DNA of 64,000 nucleotides. It comes from Oscillospiraceae bacterium (lineage in GTDB: Bacteria > Bacillota > Clostridia > Saccharofermentanales > Saccharofermentanaceae). A program made the translations under genes and the position numbers. Location: NCBI GenBank assembly GCA_902782125.1, contig CACZMA010000001.1, positions 124,001-188,000 on the forward strand, written 5' to 3'. The notes beneath the pieces were generated by a model. It saw only the letters and a list, made by a program, of their open reading frames with translations, made no database searches and was not told where the DNA came from. Numbering within the stretch: position 1 is the stretch's first letter; every line of letters starts with the position of its first letter. Positions 24,284 to 32,332 of the stretch are shown here, in pieces.

Positions 24284-24322
24284 ACCGTCGTTGCTGTAAT
24301 TTCAGCATAAATCATAACCCAT

Positions 24323-24634
24323 ATGGGAGGAAATAACATGAATAAGACAGAGTTAGTAGAAGCTATGGCTGCGAAGGCTGGTACTTCCAAGAAGGACACA
24401 GAGGCAGTTCTCAACGCATTCATCGAGACAGTTTCCGATGAGCTCCAGGCTAAGGGCAAGGTTCAGCTCGTAGGCTTCGGCACATTCGAGACATCTGAGA
24501 GAGCTGCAAGAACAGGCCGCAACCCTCAGACAGGCGCTACAACAAAGATCGCTGCTTGCACAGCTCCTAAGTTCAAGGCTGGTAAGGCTCTTAAGGATAA
24601 GGTCAACACAAAGGCTAAGAAGAGCAAGAAGTAA
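24323..24634 (+). CDS. hup: HU-family nucleoid DNA-binding protein
   Basis: 103 residues, reading [20 protein letters not shown] at the N-terminus. The DNA-binding arm signature [20 protein letters not shown] (~51-70) is intact with the conserved Arg and the Asn-Pro tip. The C-terminus carries a lysine-rich extension (NTKAKKSKK), slightly longer than the ~90-residue norm. HU dimers bend DNA and compact the nucleoid. The strong promoter, strong ribosome site (GGGAGGAAATAAC before ATG) and double terminator fit a highly expressed monocistronic gene. Confidence 0.97.
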   Translation: MGGNNMNKTELVEAMAAKAGTSKKDTEAVLNAFIETVSDELQAKGKVQLVGFGTFETSERAARTGRNPQTGATTKIAACTAPKFKAGKALKDKVNTKAKKSKK

Positions 24635-24676
24635 TTCTGCTTTAAGTCTTGAGACTTGATTTGCAATAAAAATGAC

Positions 24677-24710
24677 GGCTGTAAGACCCGGGTCTTGCAG
24701 CCTCTTTTTT
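24677..24710 (+). terminator. Strong HU terminator
   Basis: An almost perfect 13-bp palindrome (24677-24702) around ACCCGGGT is followed by CTTTTTT. This is a textbook intrinsic terminator. Confidence 0.92.
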
Positions 24711-24718
24711 ATCCGAAC

Positions 24719-24750
24719 GGCTTCCGGGCCCTGACCGGGAGCCTTATTTT
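24719..24750 (+). terminator. Second tandem terminator after HU
   Basis: The hairpin GGCTTCCGG / CCGGGAGCC (24719-24743) is followed by TTATTTT. It backs up the first terminator 9 bp upstream. Between here and the MoxR gene at 24914 I see only a TATAAT-like -10 near 24874 and no gene. Confidence 0.7.
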
Positions 24751-24913
24751 CTAATCAGACTATCGGTCGAATGTTCCCCTCAGGCCTTGCAAACAAAGGA
24801 CTCTACCACCGGTCGGTTGTCTGTACCGATCCTTAATGGTAGGTTTATGATAGCTGTTACGGCTGGCAGCCCGTATAATTAATTAAAGTATCTTAAGGAA
24901 AGGTCGTTAGCAC

Positions 24914-25876
24914 ATGAATTCATTCTCAGAGAAACTGATCGGTAATGTCGACAAGGTCATCGTCGGCAAGGACAAACAGATAGAACAGCTCCTCGTAGCG
25001 CTTCTCGTGGGCGGTCATGTCCTGCTCGAAGATGTTCCCGGCACCGGTAAGACAAAAACGGCCAAGGCCCTTGCACAGTCACTCGACCTCGACTTCAAGC
25101 GCGTTCAGTTCACGATAGACCTTCTTCCTTCAGATCTGACCGGCATCAACTTCTTTGACAGACAGTCGAATTCTTTCGTTTTCCGTAAAGGTCCCGTCTT
25201 CACCAACATCCTTCTCGCAGATGAGATCAACCGTGCAACCGCAAGGACGCAGTCCAGCCTCCTCGAGTGCATGGAAGAGAAGCAGGTAACGGTTGACGGC
25301 GAGACGAGGAAGCTCGATCTGCCGTATCTGGTAATAGCTACCCAGAATCCGATCGAATCACAGGGCACATTCCCTCTTCCTGAAGCACAGCTCGACCGTT
25401 TCCTAATGATGATCAAGATGGATTATCCGTCACATGATGAGAGCATCGATATCCTTAAGAGATTTGCCACGGAAGATCCTCTCGATACGCTCACTCCCGT
25501 TACGACCAGAGAAGAACTTATATCGATGCAGGATAAGGCCAGACACATTACCGTATCAGATCTTCTCTACGATTATGCTGCCAGCATCGTGGAAGCTACC
25601 AGAGAAGCTGATGATATCGTGGTCGGTGCCAGCCCGAGAGCACTCCTGGCTTTTGTGGCGGCTGCCAAGGCCCTTGCTTTCGTGAGAGGGCGTGAGCATT
25701 GCATACCTGATGATTTCAAGGAACTGGCAGTACCCGTGCTTGCCCACCGTCTGACGGTGGATACGCAGTACACCTTATCGAAGAATACCAAGTTCATATC
25801 CAAGCGCGACCTGGCAGAGAGTGTTGTAGACAGGATCCTTGACGAGGTCGTCTGCCCTACAGAAGATTTTGACTGA
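24914..25876 (+). CDS. MoxR-family AAA+ ATPase
   Basis: 320 residues. Walker A is EDVPGTGKTKTAKAL (~39-53), Walker B ILLADEINRATARTQ (~97-111), sensor I VIATQNPIESQGTFPLPEAQ (~136-155). The C-terminal lid has ASPRALLAF. MoxR ATPases act as chaperone-like factors and nearly always sit with DUF58 proteins. The ribosome site AAGGAAAGG lies before ATG. The gene leads a three-gene operon: the DUF58 gene starts 12 bp downstream. Confidence 0.95.
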   Translation: MNSFSEKLIGNVDKVIVGKDKQIEQLLVALLVGGHVLLEDVPGTGKTKTAKALAQSLDLDFKRVQFTIDLLPSDLTGINFFDRQSNSFVFRKGPVFTNILLADEINRATARTQSSLLECMEEKQVTVDGETRKLDLPYLVIATQNPIESQGTFPLPEAQLDRFLMMIKMDYPSHDESIDILKRFATEDPLDTLTPVTTREELISMQDKARHITVSDLLYDYAASIVEATREADDIVVGASPRALLAFVAAAKALAFVRGREHCIPDDFKELAVPVLAHRLTVDTQYTLSKNTKFISKRDLAESVVDRILDEVVCPTEDFD

Positions 25877-25888
25877 TAATCAAGACTT

Positions 25889-27022
25889 ATGAATGCGCTG
25901 CTCATAGTTATCGGAGTAATCGTAATGATCTTCATCCTGGAGGTCGTTTACTACAGGCATCATGCTCTTGATGGCCTGAGTCTCAAAGTCGACTTCTCGA
26001 AGAGTGTCGCCAACTACGGTGAGGACATCGAACTCATAGAAGTGGCCGAGAACAGGAAAGCCATGCCTCTCCCCTTCATCATCCTCAAGTTCGAGGCTCC
26101 GAGGGAGATCAGGTTCTATGACTCTTCGATCGTCACATCATCTGATTATCATTACCGTGAAGACATGCTCACGATGAAGGCTTATTCAAAGCATACCCGC
26201 CGGATCAAGGTCAAGTGCAGGAAGCGCGGTTACTTTGTCTTCCCGAGAGTCGGCATCACTACGGCAGACCTCTTCTTATTAGATCATTACACCAAAGAGT
26301 TCGAGAATGATTCGGAACTCGTGGTCCTCCCTGAAGTCATCCCTGCAGACATCATAGAGATGCTCATGTCGGTAACCATGAGCGACATGCAGTGCCGCAG
26401 GTCGGTAATTACGGATCCTTTTGCTTTGGCAGGAATCCGTGAATACGGTCCCGGCGATCCGATGAAGAGCATCAACTGGAAGGCAAGCGCGAAGACAGGC
26501 GAACTCATGGTCAATCAGAACGCTTCCACCTGCACGAAAAAGGTACATATCTTTGTAAACCTCGAAGAGTATGATCCCAAGGCCTCCACGTCACTTCTGG
26601 AGAAGTCGATCAGTCTTGCATATTCGTATCTGATCGAGCTTGCCTGCATGGGGATCCCGACGTCGATCTATACAAACGGCATCGACATCCTTACCGGTCA
26701 GCCGGAGATGTCAACGATCGATCCCGGCATCGGCACTCTTAACGCGCGTGCGATGATGCTCGCCAAGATCGACCTGACGAAGAAAGTGCAGCCGTTCGAA
26801 GAGATGGTCCGGACGAACCTGCCTCTGATCGACATGAATGACTTTATCCTGTTCATATCACCGCAGCATACCGAGACGTTCCAGCTGACGCTTGTGGACA
26901 TCCAGAGAAGGTGTCCTTCCCTTCACTGGCTTATGCCGTGTTATAACACGACGCCTTCAGTGCACGTCTTGCCTTCACTGGCAGGATCATATACGAGATG
27001 GGGTGGCGGTAATGAGAGATAA
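25889..27022 (+). CDS. DUF58 domain protein
   Basis: 377 residues. One N-terminal membrane segment (LLIVIGVIVMIFILEVVYY) is followed by a beta-rich domain with the mixed VWA-like C-terminal half. The DUF58 signature IREYGPGDPMKSINWKASA (~186-204) is complete. Family members partner with MoxR ATPases and are thought to link them to membrane or surface maturation; the biochemical role is unknown. Its end overlaps the start of the next gene by 11 bp (ATGAGAGATAA). Confidence 0.92.
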   Translation: MNALLIVIGVIVMIFILEVVYYRHHALDGLSLKVDFSKSVANYGEDIELIEVAENRKAMPLPFIILKFEAPREIRFYDSSIVTSSDYHYREDMLTMKAYSKHTRRIKVKCRKRGYFVFPRVGITTADLFLLDHYTKEFENDSELVVLPEVIPADIIEMLMSVTMSDMQCRRSVITDPFALAGIREYGPGDPMKSINWKASAKTGELMVNQNASTCTKKVHIFVNLEEYDPKASTSLLEKSISLAYSYLIELACMGIPTSIYTNGIDILTGQPEMSTIDPGIGTLNARAMMLAKIDLTKKVQPFEEMVRTNLPLIDMNDFILFISPQHTETFQLTLVDIQRRCPSLHWLMPCYNTTPSVHVLPSLAGSYTRWGGGNER

Positions 27023-28235
27023 TTATCTTCAGCATCGCGAGACTCCGCTCGCAGAGGCGCTCTTATCCCTAATAATCGCGCTTACCATTATGTCGTGGCT
27101 CCTGATAATAAGGGCGACTGACGAATTTGTTGCGACAAGTCCGGTAGCACAGTATTTTCTCCTTGTCCTGGTACTCATACACTTTGCGATAAGAAGGAAG
27201 ATCCTTAATCTTCTTCCGTGCTTCGTGACAACTGTCGTTGCATCGGCAGTATTCTACTTCCTGATGGTCTTGATACCTGTTACCGGATACGGATGCTGCG
27301 GGGCAAACAAGTTCTATCTCGGAGCAAATGTATTCGCTTTTACGGTCTTCTCCGTGCAGTACCGACTGAGGCCTCTGCTCAAAGCCGGTGATACGAATCT
27401 GCTGTTGTTCGCAGTGCTCAGCCTGCCGCCGTTCGGCATACTGTACTTCTTTACGATGCGCCATGACATCTTCAATCTGTTCATCAGCAATTCGGTCGCT
27501 TCGGCAGTTATGTATCTGTTCCTGCGCCAGTTCGCGATCTTCGAGTCAAGGTATTACCATTCGATCTCAAAATCATCCGTACCCCTCAAACAGCTGAAGA
27601 AACAGAACTACATGACCGGCATATACCTGTCGGAGTTCTTCCTTATCCTGTTCCTGGTACTTACCCTGGTCCCTCTGCTGATCTTCTCGAACTTTGTAAG
27701 CAACCTGTTCGCATCGATCCTGCCTGTAATCTTCACCGCCATATTCGCATTCATTAATTTCCTCGGCTCACTCTTCCTTGGAAATGATACGATCGCTGCT
27801 CCCGAAGAGGGCAACTATCTGCGCGAGAGATCCGAAGACCAGCCCTGGGTCTTCGTCCTTGCATATATCCTTGTCGTCGTGATGATCATGATCGCCATAC
27901 ATGTCATCCCCAAAGCGATACGCATGATCATCCAGAACGCCCCCAAATACCGTAAGTTTACGTCAGAAACGGAAGACGGCATCATCGTCGATACGATAGA
28001 AGATATCAGCCCGGACCAGAAGATCCACAAGGCGAGATACCATGATTTCGGTGAGGGCCATGAATACAGGATCCGCAAGAAGTTCTATACCAAGACCCGC
28101 CGCGCAATGCGAGACGGACTTCCGGTATCGTCTTCTTCGACTCCGGGCCAGATCGAGACTGCGCTCCTGGCAAACGGAGATGACGAGATATCCGAGCTCA
28201 GAAAAGAATACGAGAACGTCAGATACAGTAAATGA
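27012..28235 (+). CDS. Polytopic membrane protein with DUF4129-like C-terminus, no transglutaminase core
   Basis: 407 residues from the ATG at 27012-27014, inside the DUF58 gene end. A frame open further upstream lies within DUF58 and is ignored. Five N-terminal membrane segments are followed by two more near 213-233 and 240-262, then a TM around 289-310 and a basic cytoplasmic tail. The tail (FYTKTRRAMRDG, then SSTPGQIETALL, then ELRKEYENVRYSK) resembles DUF4129, the tail of TgpA-type transglutaminases. In most MoxR-DUF58 operons the third gene carries a transglutaminase core with Cys-His-Asp between the TM blocks. I see no such domain here. The membrane assignment is sure; the TgpA relation is inference. 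Confidence 0.7.
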   Translation: MRDNYLQHRETPLAEALLSLIIALTIMSWLLIIRATDEFVATSPVAQYFLLVLVLIHFAIRRKILNLLPCFVTTVVASAVFYFLMVLIPVTGYGCCGANKFYLGANVFAFTVFSVQYRLRPLLKAGDTNLLLFAVLSLPPFGILYFFTMRHDIFNLFISNSVASAVMYLFLRQFAIFESRYYHSISKSSVPLKQLKKQNYMTGIYLSEFFLILFLVLTLVPLLIFSNFVSNLFASILPVIFTAIFAFINFLGSLFLGNDTIAAPEEGNYLRERSEDQPWVFVLAYILVVVMIMIAIHVIPKAIRMIIQNAPKYRKFTSETEDGIIVDTIEDISPDQKIHKARYHDFGEGHEYRIRKKFYTKTRRAMRDGLPVSSSSTPGQIETALLANGDDEISELRKEYENVRYSK

Positions 28236-28299
28236 TTGCATGTGCGAGCGATTTGCGCTACATCGAATCGCGGAGGGCCTAAGCGAGCATATACAATCA
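28233..28299. repeat. Long imperfect inverted repeat between convergent genes
   Basis: The outer arms TGATTGCATGTGCGAGC and AGCGAGCATATACAATCA pair with few mismatches. An inner stem is GCGATT/AATCGC. It starts at the stop of the DUF4129-like gene and ends 8 bp before the obg stop. It may act as a bidirectional terminator, though neither side has a clear T-run. Confidence 0.5.
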
Positions 28300-28306
28300 C
28301 TCGAAT

Positions 28307-29581
28307 TTAATCGTAATAATCAAATTCCAGATCGCAGATCTTGACCGTATCGCCTTCCTTGACGCCGGCCTTTCTCAAGTCTTCGAATACTCCCTGTTCC
28401 TCGAGTGTTCTCTGGAAGAAGTTGGTTGACTCGGTATCCTCGAAGTTCGTGGAGTTGAAGATCGTCTTGATCCAGGCGCCGGTAACTTCATACAGACCGT
28501 CGTGGATGACAATATCGTACTTCTTCTCTTCTTCAAAGCTGTAGACTGTCTCGCCTGCTTCTGCCGTATCGTGCAGCACCGTGGGAGGGAGCTTGGATAC
28601 CATCTCGGTAACCTTTGCAGTCAGCTCTTCGATGCCGATGCGGCCTGCAGCCGAGATAACGAATACATCCTCATAACCCATCTCTTTGACCGCGTTAACG
28701 AACTCGTCGATTACTTCCTGAGATACCGCATCGCACTTGTTGGCAGCTACGATCTGCGGACGGGAAGCAAGCTCTGCGTTGAACTCTTCGAGCTCTTTGT
28801 TGATCGCCTTGAAATCATCGAGCGGCTCTCTTCCGTCAGCACCCGACAGATCGACCACGTGGATGAGCAGTCTGGTGCGCTCGATGTGGCGGAGGAAGTC
28901 GTGACCTAAGCCTGCGCCTTCGTGAGCGTTCTCTATGATGCCCGGGATATCGGCGATGACATAAGACATATCGTAGTTGGATACAACGCCGAGAACAGGC
29001 TCGAGCGTTGTGAACGGATAGTCCGCGATCTTGGGCTTCGCGCGTGTCATAACGGAAAGGAGCGTGGACTTGCCCGCATTCGGGAATCCTACGAGACCGC
29101 AGTCAGCGATGAGCTTGAGCTCGACCGCGAGGTCCTTCTCCTCGCCCGGGAGACCCGGTGTGGCGAACTGCGGCGCCTGCCTTACGGAATTGGCGTAATG
29201 CATGTTGCCGAGACCGCCCTTGCCGCCCTTGGCGACGACTATCCTCTGTTTATCTTCCGTAAAATCCGCGATGATCTTGCCTGTGGCAAGGTCCTTGATG
29301 ACAGTTCCTACCGGGACCCCGATAACGAGATCCTCTCCGTTCCTGCCGTACATCTTGCGGTTGCCGCCCTTGACGCCGTTCTCTGCCACGAACTTATGCT
29401 TGAAGCGGAAGTTCTGCAGGCTCGTAAGGCGCGACGAGGACTCGAAAACGATATTGCCGCCGTTGCCGCCGTCACCGCCGTCTGGACCGCCGTTGGTTAT
29501 GTATTTCTCCGTATGGAAGCTTAAGGCACCGGCACCGCCGTCACCTGCTTTTACGTGGATCTTAGAATGGTCGATAAACAT
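28307..29581 (-). CDS. obgE: GTPase Obg (CgtA)
   Basis: 424 residues. The N-terminal Obg fold is glycine-rich (GGPDGGDGGNGGNIVFE, ~31-47). The G domain has G1 GFPNAGKSTL (~165-174), G3 DIPGIIENAHEGAGLG, G4 NKCD and G5 SAAG. The C-terminal OCT domain ends CDLEFDYYD. Obg binds the 50S subunit late in assembly and is essential. It follows rpmA, whose terminator ends only ~10 bp before the obg ATG, so obg is probably expressed by read-through or from an unseen promoter. Confidence 0.98.
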   Translation of the reverse strand: MFIDHSKIHVKAGDGGAGALSFHTEKYITNGGPDGGDGGNGGNIVFESSSRLTSLQNFRFKHKFVAENGVKGGNRKMYGRNGEDLVIGVPVGTVIKDLATGKIIADFTEDKQRIVVAKGGKGGLGNMHYANSVRQAPQFATPGLPGEEKDLAVELKLIADCGLVGFPNAGKSTLLSVMTRAKPKIADYPFTTLEPVLGVVSNYDMSYVIADIPGIIENAHEGAGLGHDFLRHIERTRLLIHVVDLSGADGREPLDDFKAINKELEEFNAELASRPQIVAANKCDAVSQEVIDEFVNAVKEMGYEDVFVISAAGRIGIEELTAKVTEMVSKLPPTVLHDTAEAGETVYSFEEEKKYDIVIHDGLYEVTGAWIKTIFNSTNFEDTESTNFFQRTLEEQGVFEDLRKAGVKEGDTVKICDLEFDYYD

Positions 29582-29591
29582 AATTCACCTT

Positions 29592-29633
29592 AAAAACAAA
29601 AGAGCAGCCGTCATTAGTCATGACAGACTGCTC
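29592..29633 (-). terminator. Terminator between rpmA and obg
   Basis: The minus-strand stem GAGCAGTCTGTCAT / ATGACGGCTGCTC is followed by TTTTGTTTTT. It likely allows partial read-through into obg. Confidence 0.8.
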
Positions 29634-29659
29634 CTTAAGAAACTCTCTTAACGTTTCCC

Positions 29660-29941
29660 TTAAGCTACGGGATAAACGCTTACCTGCTTCTTATCCTTGC
29701 CCTTGCGCTCATACTTGACTGTACCGTCGATAAGAGCGAAGAGGGTATCATCAGAACCGATTCCGACGTTTGTGCCGGGATGGATCTTAGTACCGCGCTG
29801 TCTGACAAGAATATTGCCGGCGAGAACGGGCTGTCCGTCGCCTTTCTTCGCACCAAGTCTCTTGGACTGGGACTCACGGCCGTTCTTGGTCGAACCCATT
29901 CCCTTCTTATGAGCGAAGAGCTGTAAATTCATCTTAAGCAT
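29660..29941 (-). CDS. rpmA: 50S ribosomal protein L27 with cleavable N-terminal leader
   Basis: 93 residues. The N-terminus [20 protein letters not shown] matches the Bacillota-type extension, which must be removed (expected cut after LQLF) to expose the mature L27 tail at the peptidyl-transferase centre. GGAGGTG 5 nt upstream decides the first ATG. The cutting protease Prp is the gene just upstream, 2 bp away. This rplU-prp-rpmA order is conserved in Bacillota. Confidence 0.97.
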   Translation of the reverse strand: MLKMNLQLFAHKKGMGSTKNGRESQSKRLGAKKGDGQPVLAGNILVRQRGTKIHPGTNVGIGSDDTLFALIDGTVKYERKGKDKKQVSVYPVA

Positions 29942-29943
29942 TT

Positions 29944-30318
29944 TTACACCTCCGGTGTCTTTGACTTGATAATCTCAATGTATCTGTTGTCTTTGTCGTT
30001 ATAATCTCTGGCTATCGACATCAGTCCGAGTTCACATGTTCTCATTATGACCTGTGCCCGATCCTTAGTCTCTGCCGTACCGGTCTCCGGAACAGTGATC
30101 CTGACATTAAGATCTTCCGTTCCCTCGCCTATGCATCTGAAAACATCGTCGGTAGAATATCCGCATATGTCTTCGAGGGCGTTGGCTGCTGTAAGACAGA
30201 GTGTCGATGCTCCTGCGCAGATTATGTCTCTGCCGGGCTCATCGTATCCGGAATGTCCGCTCATGTAGATCCCACGAATCAGACGGTCCTTATCTCTGTC
30301 AACGATGACCGTGATCAT
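29944..30318 (-). CDS. prp: Ribosomal-processing cysteine protease Prp
   Basis: 124 residues. Catalytic His lies in [12 protein letters not shown] (~19-30) and catalytic Cys in [16 protein letters not shown] (~34-49). Prp removes the N-terminal leader of L27. Its start shares one base with the rplU stop (TAATG), so it is translated by coupling. Both catalytic residues and the L27 substrate with leader are present, so the pathway is intact. Confidence 0.95.
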   Translation of the reverse strand: MITVIVDRDKDRLIRGIYMSGHSGYDEPGRDIICAGASTLCLTAANALEDICGYSTDDVFRCIGEGTEDLNVRITVPETGTAETKDRAQVIMRTCELGLMSIARDYNDKDNRYIEIIKSKTPEV

Positions 30319-30620
30319 TAAACGTTGATAGCAGATACGCGTACACGAGTATAAGGCTGTCTGTGGCCGTTCTTACGACGGTAACCCTTCTTTGCCTTGT
30401 ACTTGGATACGATAACCTTCTTGTTCTTGCCCTGCTTTACGATCTCGCCTGTAACAGTAGCCTTAAGATCACCAGCCTTAATGCCGTTGTCATCAGAGAT
30501 TGCGAGGACTTCCTCGAAAGTTACCTGTTCACCGGCTTCACCAGCAAGCTTCTCAACGAAGATCTCGTCTCCGACTTCAACCTTGTACTGCTTTCCGCCT
30601 GTCTTGATAACTGCGTACAT
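30318..30620 (-). CDS. rplU: 50S ribosomal protein L21
   Basis: 100 residues, beginning [20 protein letters not shown] with the C-terminal signature [19 protein letters not shown]. It binds 23S rRNA near L20. It is the first gene of rplU-prp-rpmA and is preceded by a ~97-nt structured leader and a good promoter. AGGAGG sits before the ATG. Confidence 0.97.
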   Translation of the reverse strand: MYAVIKTGGKQYKVEVGDEIFVEKLAGEAGEQVTFEEVLAISDDNGIKAGDLKATVTGEIVKQGKNKKVIVSKYKAKKGYRRKNGHRQPYTRVRVSAINV

Positions 30621-30717
30621 AGTGTTTCCTCCTGTTCTTCCAGTCTCGCTGCTTTACTCGAGGCAGTGCCCTGATCCAAAAAATAGGCACGTTTAGGAGC
30701 CCGGCGCATGCGGTCAC
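30621..30717 (-). ncRNA. Candidate L21 leader RNA
   Basis: An untranslated leader of ~97 nt lies between the predicted start point and rplU. It holds GGGTGACCGCATGCGCCGGG, a GTGCC/GGCAC stem and the ribosome site. Position and general form match the Bacillota L21 leader, thought to mediate autogenous control. I could not test the covariance model. Confidence 0.55.
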
Positions 30718-30723
30718 CCGCGT

Positions 30724-30753
30724 ATATTAACACTTGGGGTATGTCAAAGTCAA
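30724..30753 (-). promoter_or_regulatory. Promoter of rplU-prp-rpmA
   Basis: -35 TTGACT (30748-30753), 18-bp spacer, -10 TAATAT (30724-30729), just after the end of the upstream membrane-protein gene. Confidence 0.7.
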
Positions 30754-30766
30754 CAGTATATTTATT

Positions 30767-32329
30767 TTAGAAGGCCGCAAATACCAGAAGAGCCATGATC
30801 AGACCGTGTACTATGCCCGCCAGTTCAAAATGATCAGAACTTCTCTTAATGGACTGTGCTGCCAGATAAGGCAGTGCGGCAACGGCTATTCCTGCCAGGG
30901 ATATTCGAAGCAGTGTGAAGTCCTTTCCGATGAGAGCCATGACCAGACCTGCGACGGCAGGGATCAAAGTCTCGGCAAAGTAGATGGGGTTGCCGAGATA
31001 CGATCCGGGGCCCTCCCCTGCAAACCTTGACTTCTTATCAACAGTGGCAAGCATGGATATTACGGCGCTGTCGAGCAGCAGTACCATGACCGCGAACATC
31101 CATACGGTAGTGGTCCTCTCCCTGTAAGCGATATCGGAGAACAGCAACACAGAGGCCAGAACGAGAAGCACTTCGATCATGCCTGCGATAAGGAACTTGA
31201 TGAGGCCTTCACCCTTCCTTCTCTTGTAGGCGATCTTATTGGTAAGGAAGAATCCTATCCTGGCAAAGAACATGCCTACTATCAGCACCACCGGCGCGAA
31301 AATGATCAGATACCTCGTGTAATAAGCTACCGCAGGTATCATGGACATCACTATGACCGTAAGTCCGAGCCACAAAGAGATGCCTGCGAATATGATCATC
31401 GCCAGGCTGTCTCTGCCCTTGAGGAACTTGTCGCCCTTGTCAGGCTTGGACACGGGGATAAAGAACAGGAACATCAAAAGCGCGGCAAGACATACGAGGA
31501 TGCAGATCATGCGTAGGAAGAACCATGCATTTGCAGGTGTATAGCCTTCAGTATCCGTATAAGTCAGTCCGAGATATCCTGCAAGCTCACTCTGTAAAGA
31601 CGACGAATAGATCAGAGACCTTATGTCCTGCCCGTTCGGAGCAAGCGAGAGGTATCTGTTCTGCGATGTGGATACGAAGATCTTGGAAGACAGCGCGCCG
31701 CCCGTTACGGATGGGGTTCCGTAGACGGTATCGACACCCGATATCTTCTCAAAGAGCATCTCGGATCCGCTAAGCTGTTCAACGCTGCCGGCCAGACTGT
31801 CGCAGGCGAAGATGGCGATATCACAGGACGGATTCTCCGGGTCAAATCCCGCCAGTGCCGCATTACCCGGATAATCAGGCATGATGAGACAGTAGCCGAG
31901 CACTTCGCCAGAGGGCATTGAATTGATGTCTGACATTACCTTGAAGGAATCAGGTCCTGCGGCGATTATCACGACTTCATCGTCAGTGTATTTGGACGGA
32001 ATTATGTATCTTCCGGATTCGCCTTCGGTCTTGGCGTCCTTGGAATCGAGCACAACCATGTCGAACCCTGCCTGAGCAAGGCTGTATCTCATGGATACAT
32101 AAGGGAATGTCCTCTGGTCCACATTATAGAAGAGTGCTACCTTATCAGTTCCCGCCCCTGCTGCAGAAGATATGAAGAACAAGGCAAAGAGCACGATAAC
32201 GGCGGCTCCCGCGATACCTGCACTGATCCATGCAGCGAGCGGCAGCTTACGGACCCTGGAGATCCTCTGCGTACTGTCGTCGGCGCCTTCCTGTCTGATC
32301 TGCGCCTTATGTGCCTGGGCTTTCTTCAT
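30767..32329 (-). CDS. Membrane protein: extracytoplasmic alpha/beta domain plus multi-TM C-terminus
   Basis: 520 residues. A short basic N-terminus is followed by a TM at ~34-56 and a ~215-residue extracytoplasmic domain (TDKVALFYNVDQRTFPYVSM, then DEVVIIAAGPDSFKV, then CDIAIFACDSL) with alternating strands and helices. Seven or so TMs fill ~275-520. I do not recognise the family. It starts 3 bp after murC and is therefore co-transcribed with it, hinting at a cell-envelope role. No catalytic triad or transporter motif is evident. Confidence 0.75.
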   Translation of the reverse strand: MKKAQAHKAQIRQEGADDSTQRISRVRKLPLAAWISAGIAGAAVIVLFALFFISSAAGAGTDKVALFYNVDQRTFPYVSMRYSLAQAGFDMVVLDSKDAKTEGESGRYIIPSKYTDDEVVIIAAGPDSFKVMSDINSMPSGEVLGYCLIMPDYPGNAALAGFDPENPSCDIAIFACDSLAGSVEQLSGSEMLFEKISGVDTVYGTPSVTGGALSSKIFVSTSQNRYLSLAPNGQDIRSLIYSSSLQSELAGYLGLTYTDTEGYTPANAWFFLRMICILVCLAALLMFLFFIPVSKPDKGDKFLKGRDSLAMIIFAGISLWLGLTVIVMSMIPAVAYYTRYLIIFAPVVLIVGMFFARIGFFLTNKIAYKRRKGEGLIKFLIAGMIEVLLVLASVLLFSDIAYRERTTTVWMFAVMVLLLDSAVISMLATVDKKSRFAGEGPGSYLGNPIYFAETLIPAVAGLVMALIGKDFTLLRISLAGIAVAALPYLAAQSIKRSSDHFELAGIVHGLIMALLVFAAF

Positions 32330-32332
32330 AGA

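Noticed and set aside
24744..24900. Possible tRNA or small RNA between HU and MoxR genes
   Set aside because: No cloverleaf, T-loop GTTCNANNC or CCA end could be found; only the tandem terminators and a -10-like element are supported.
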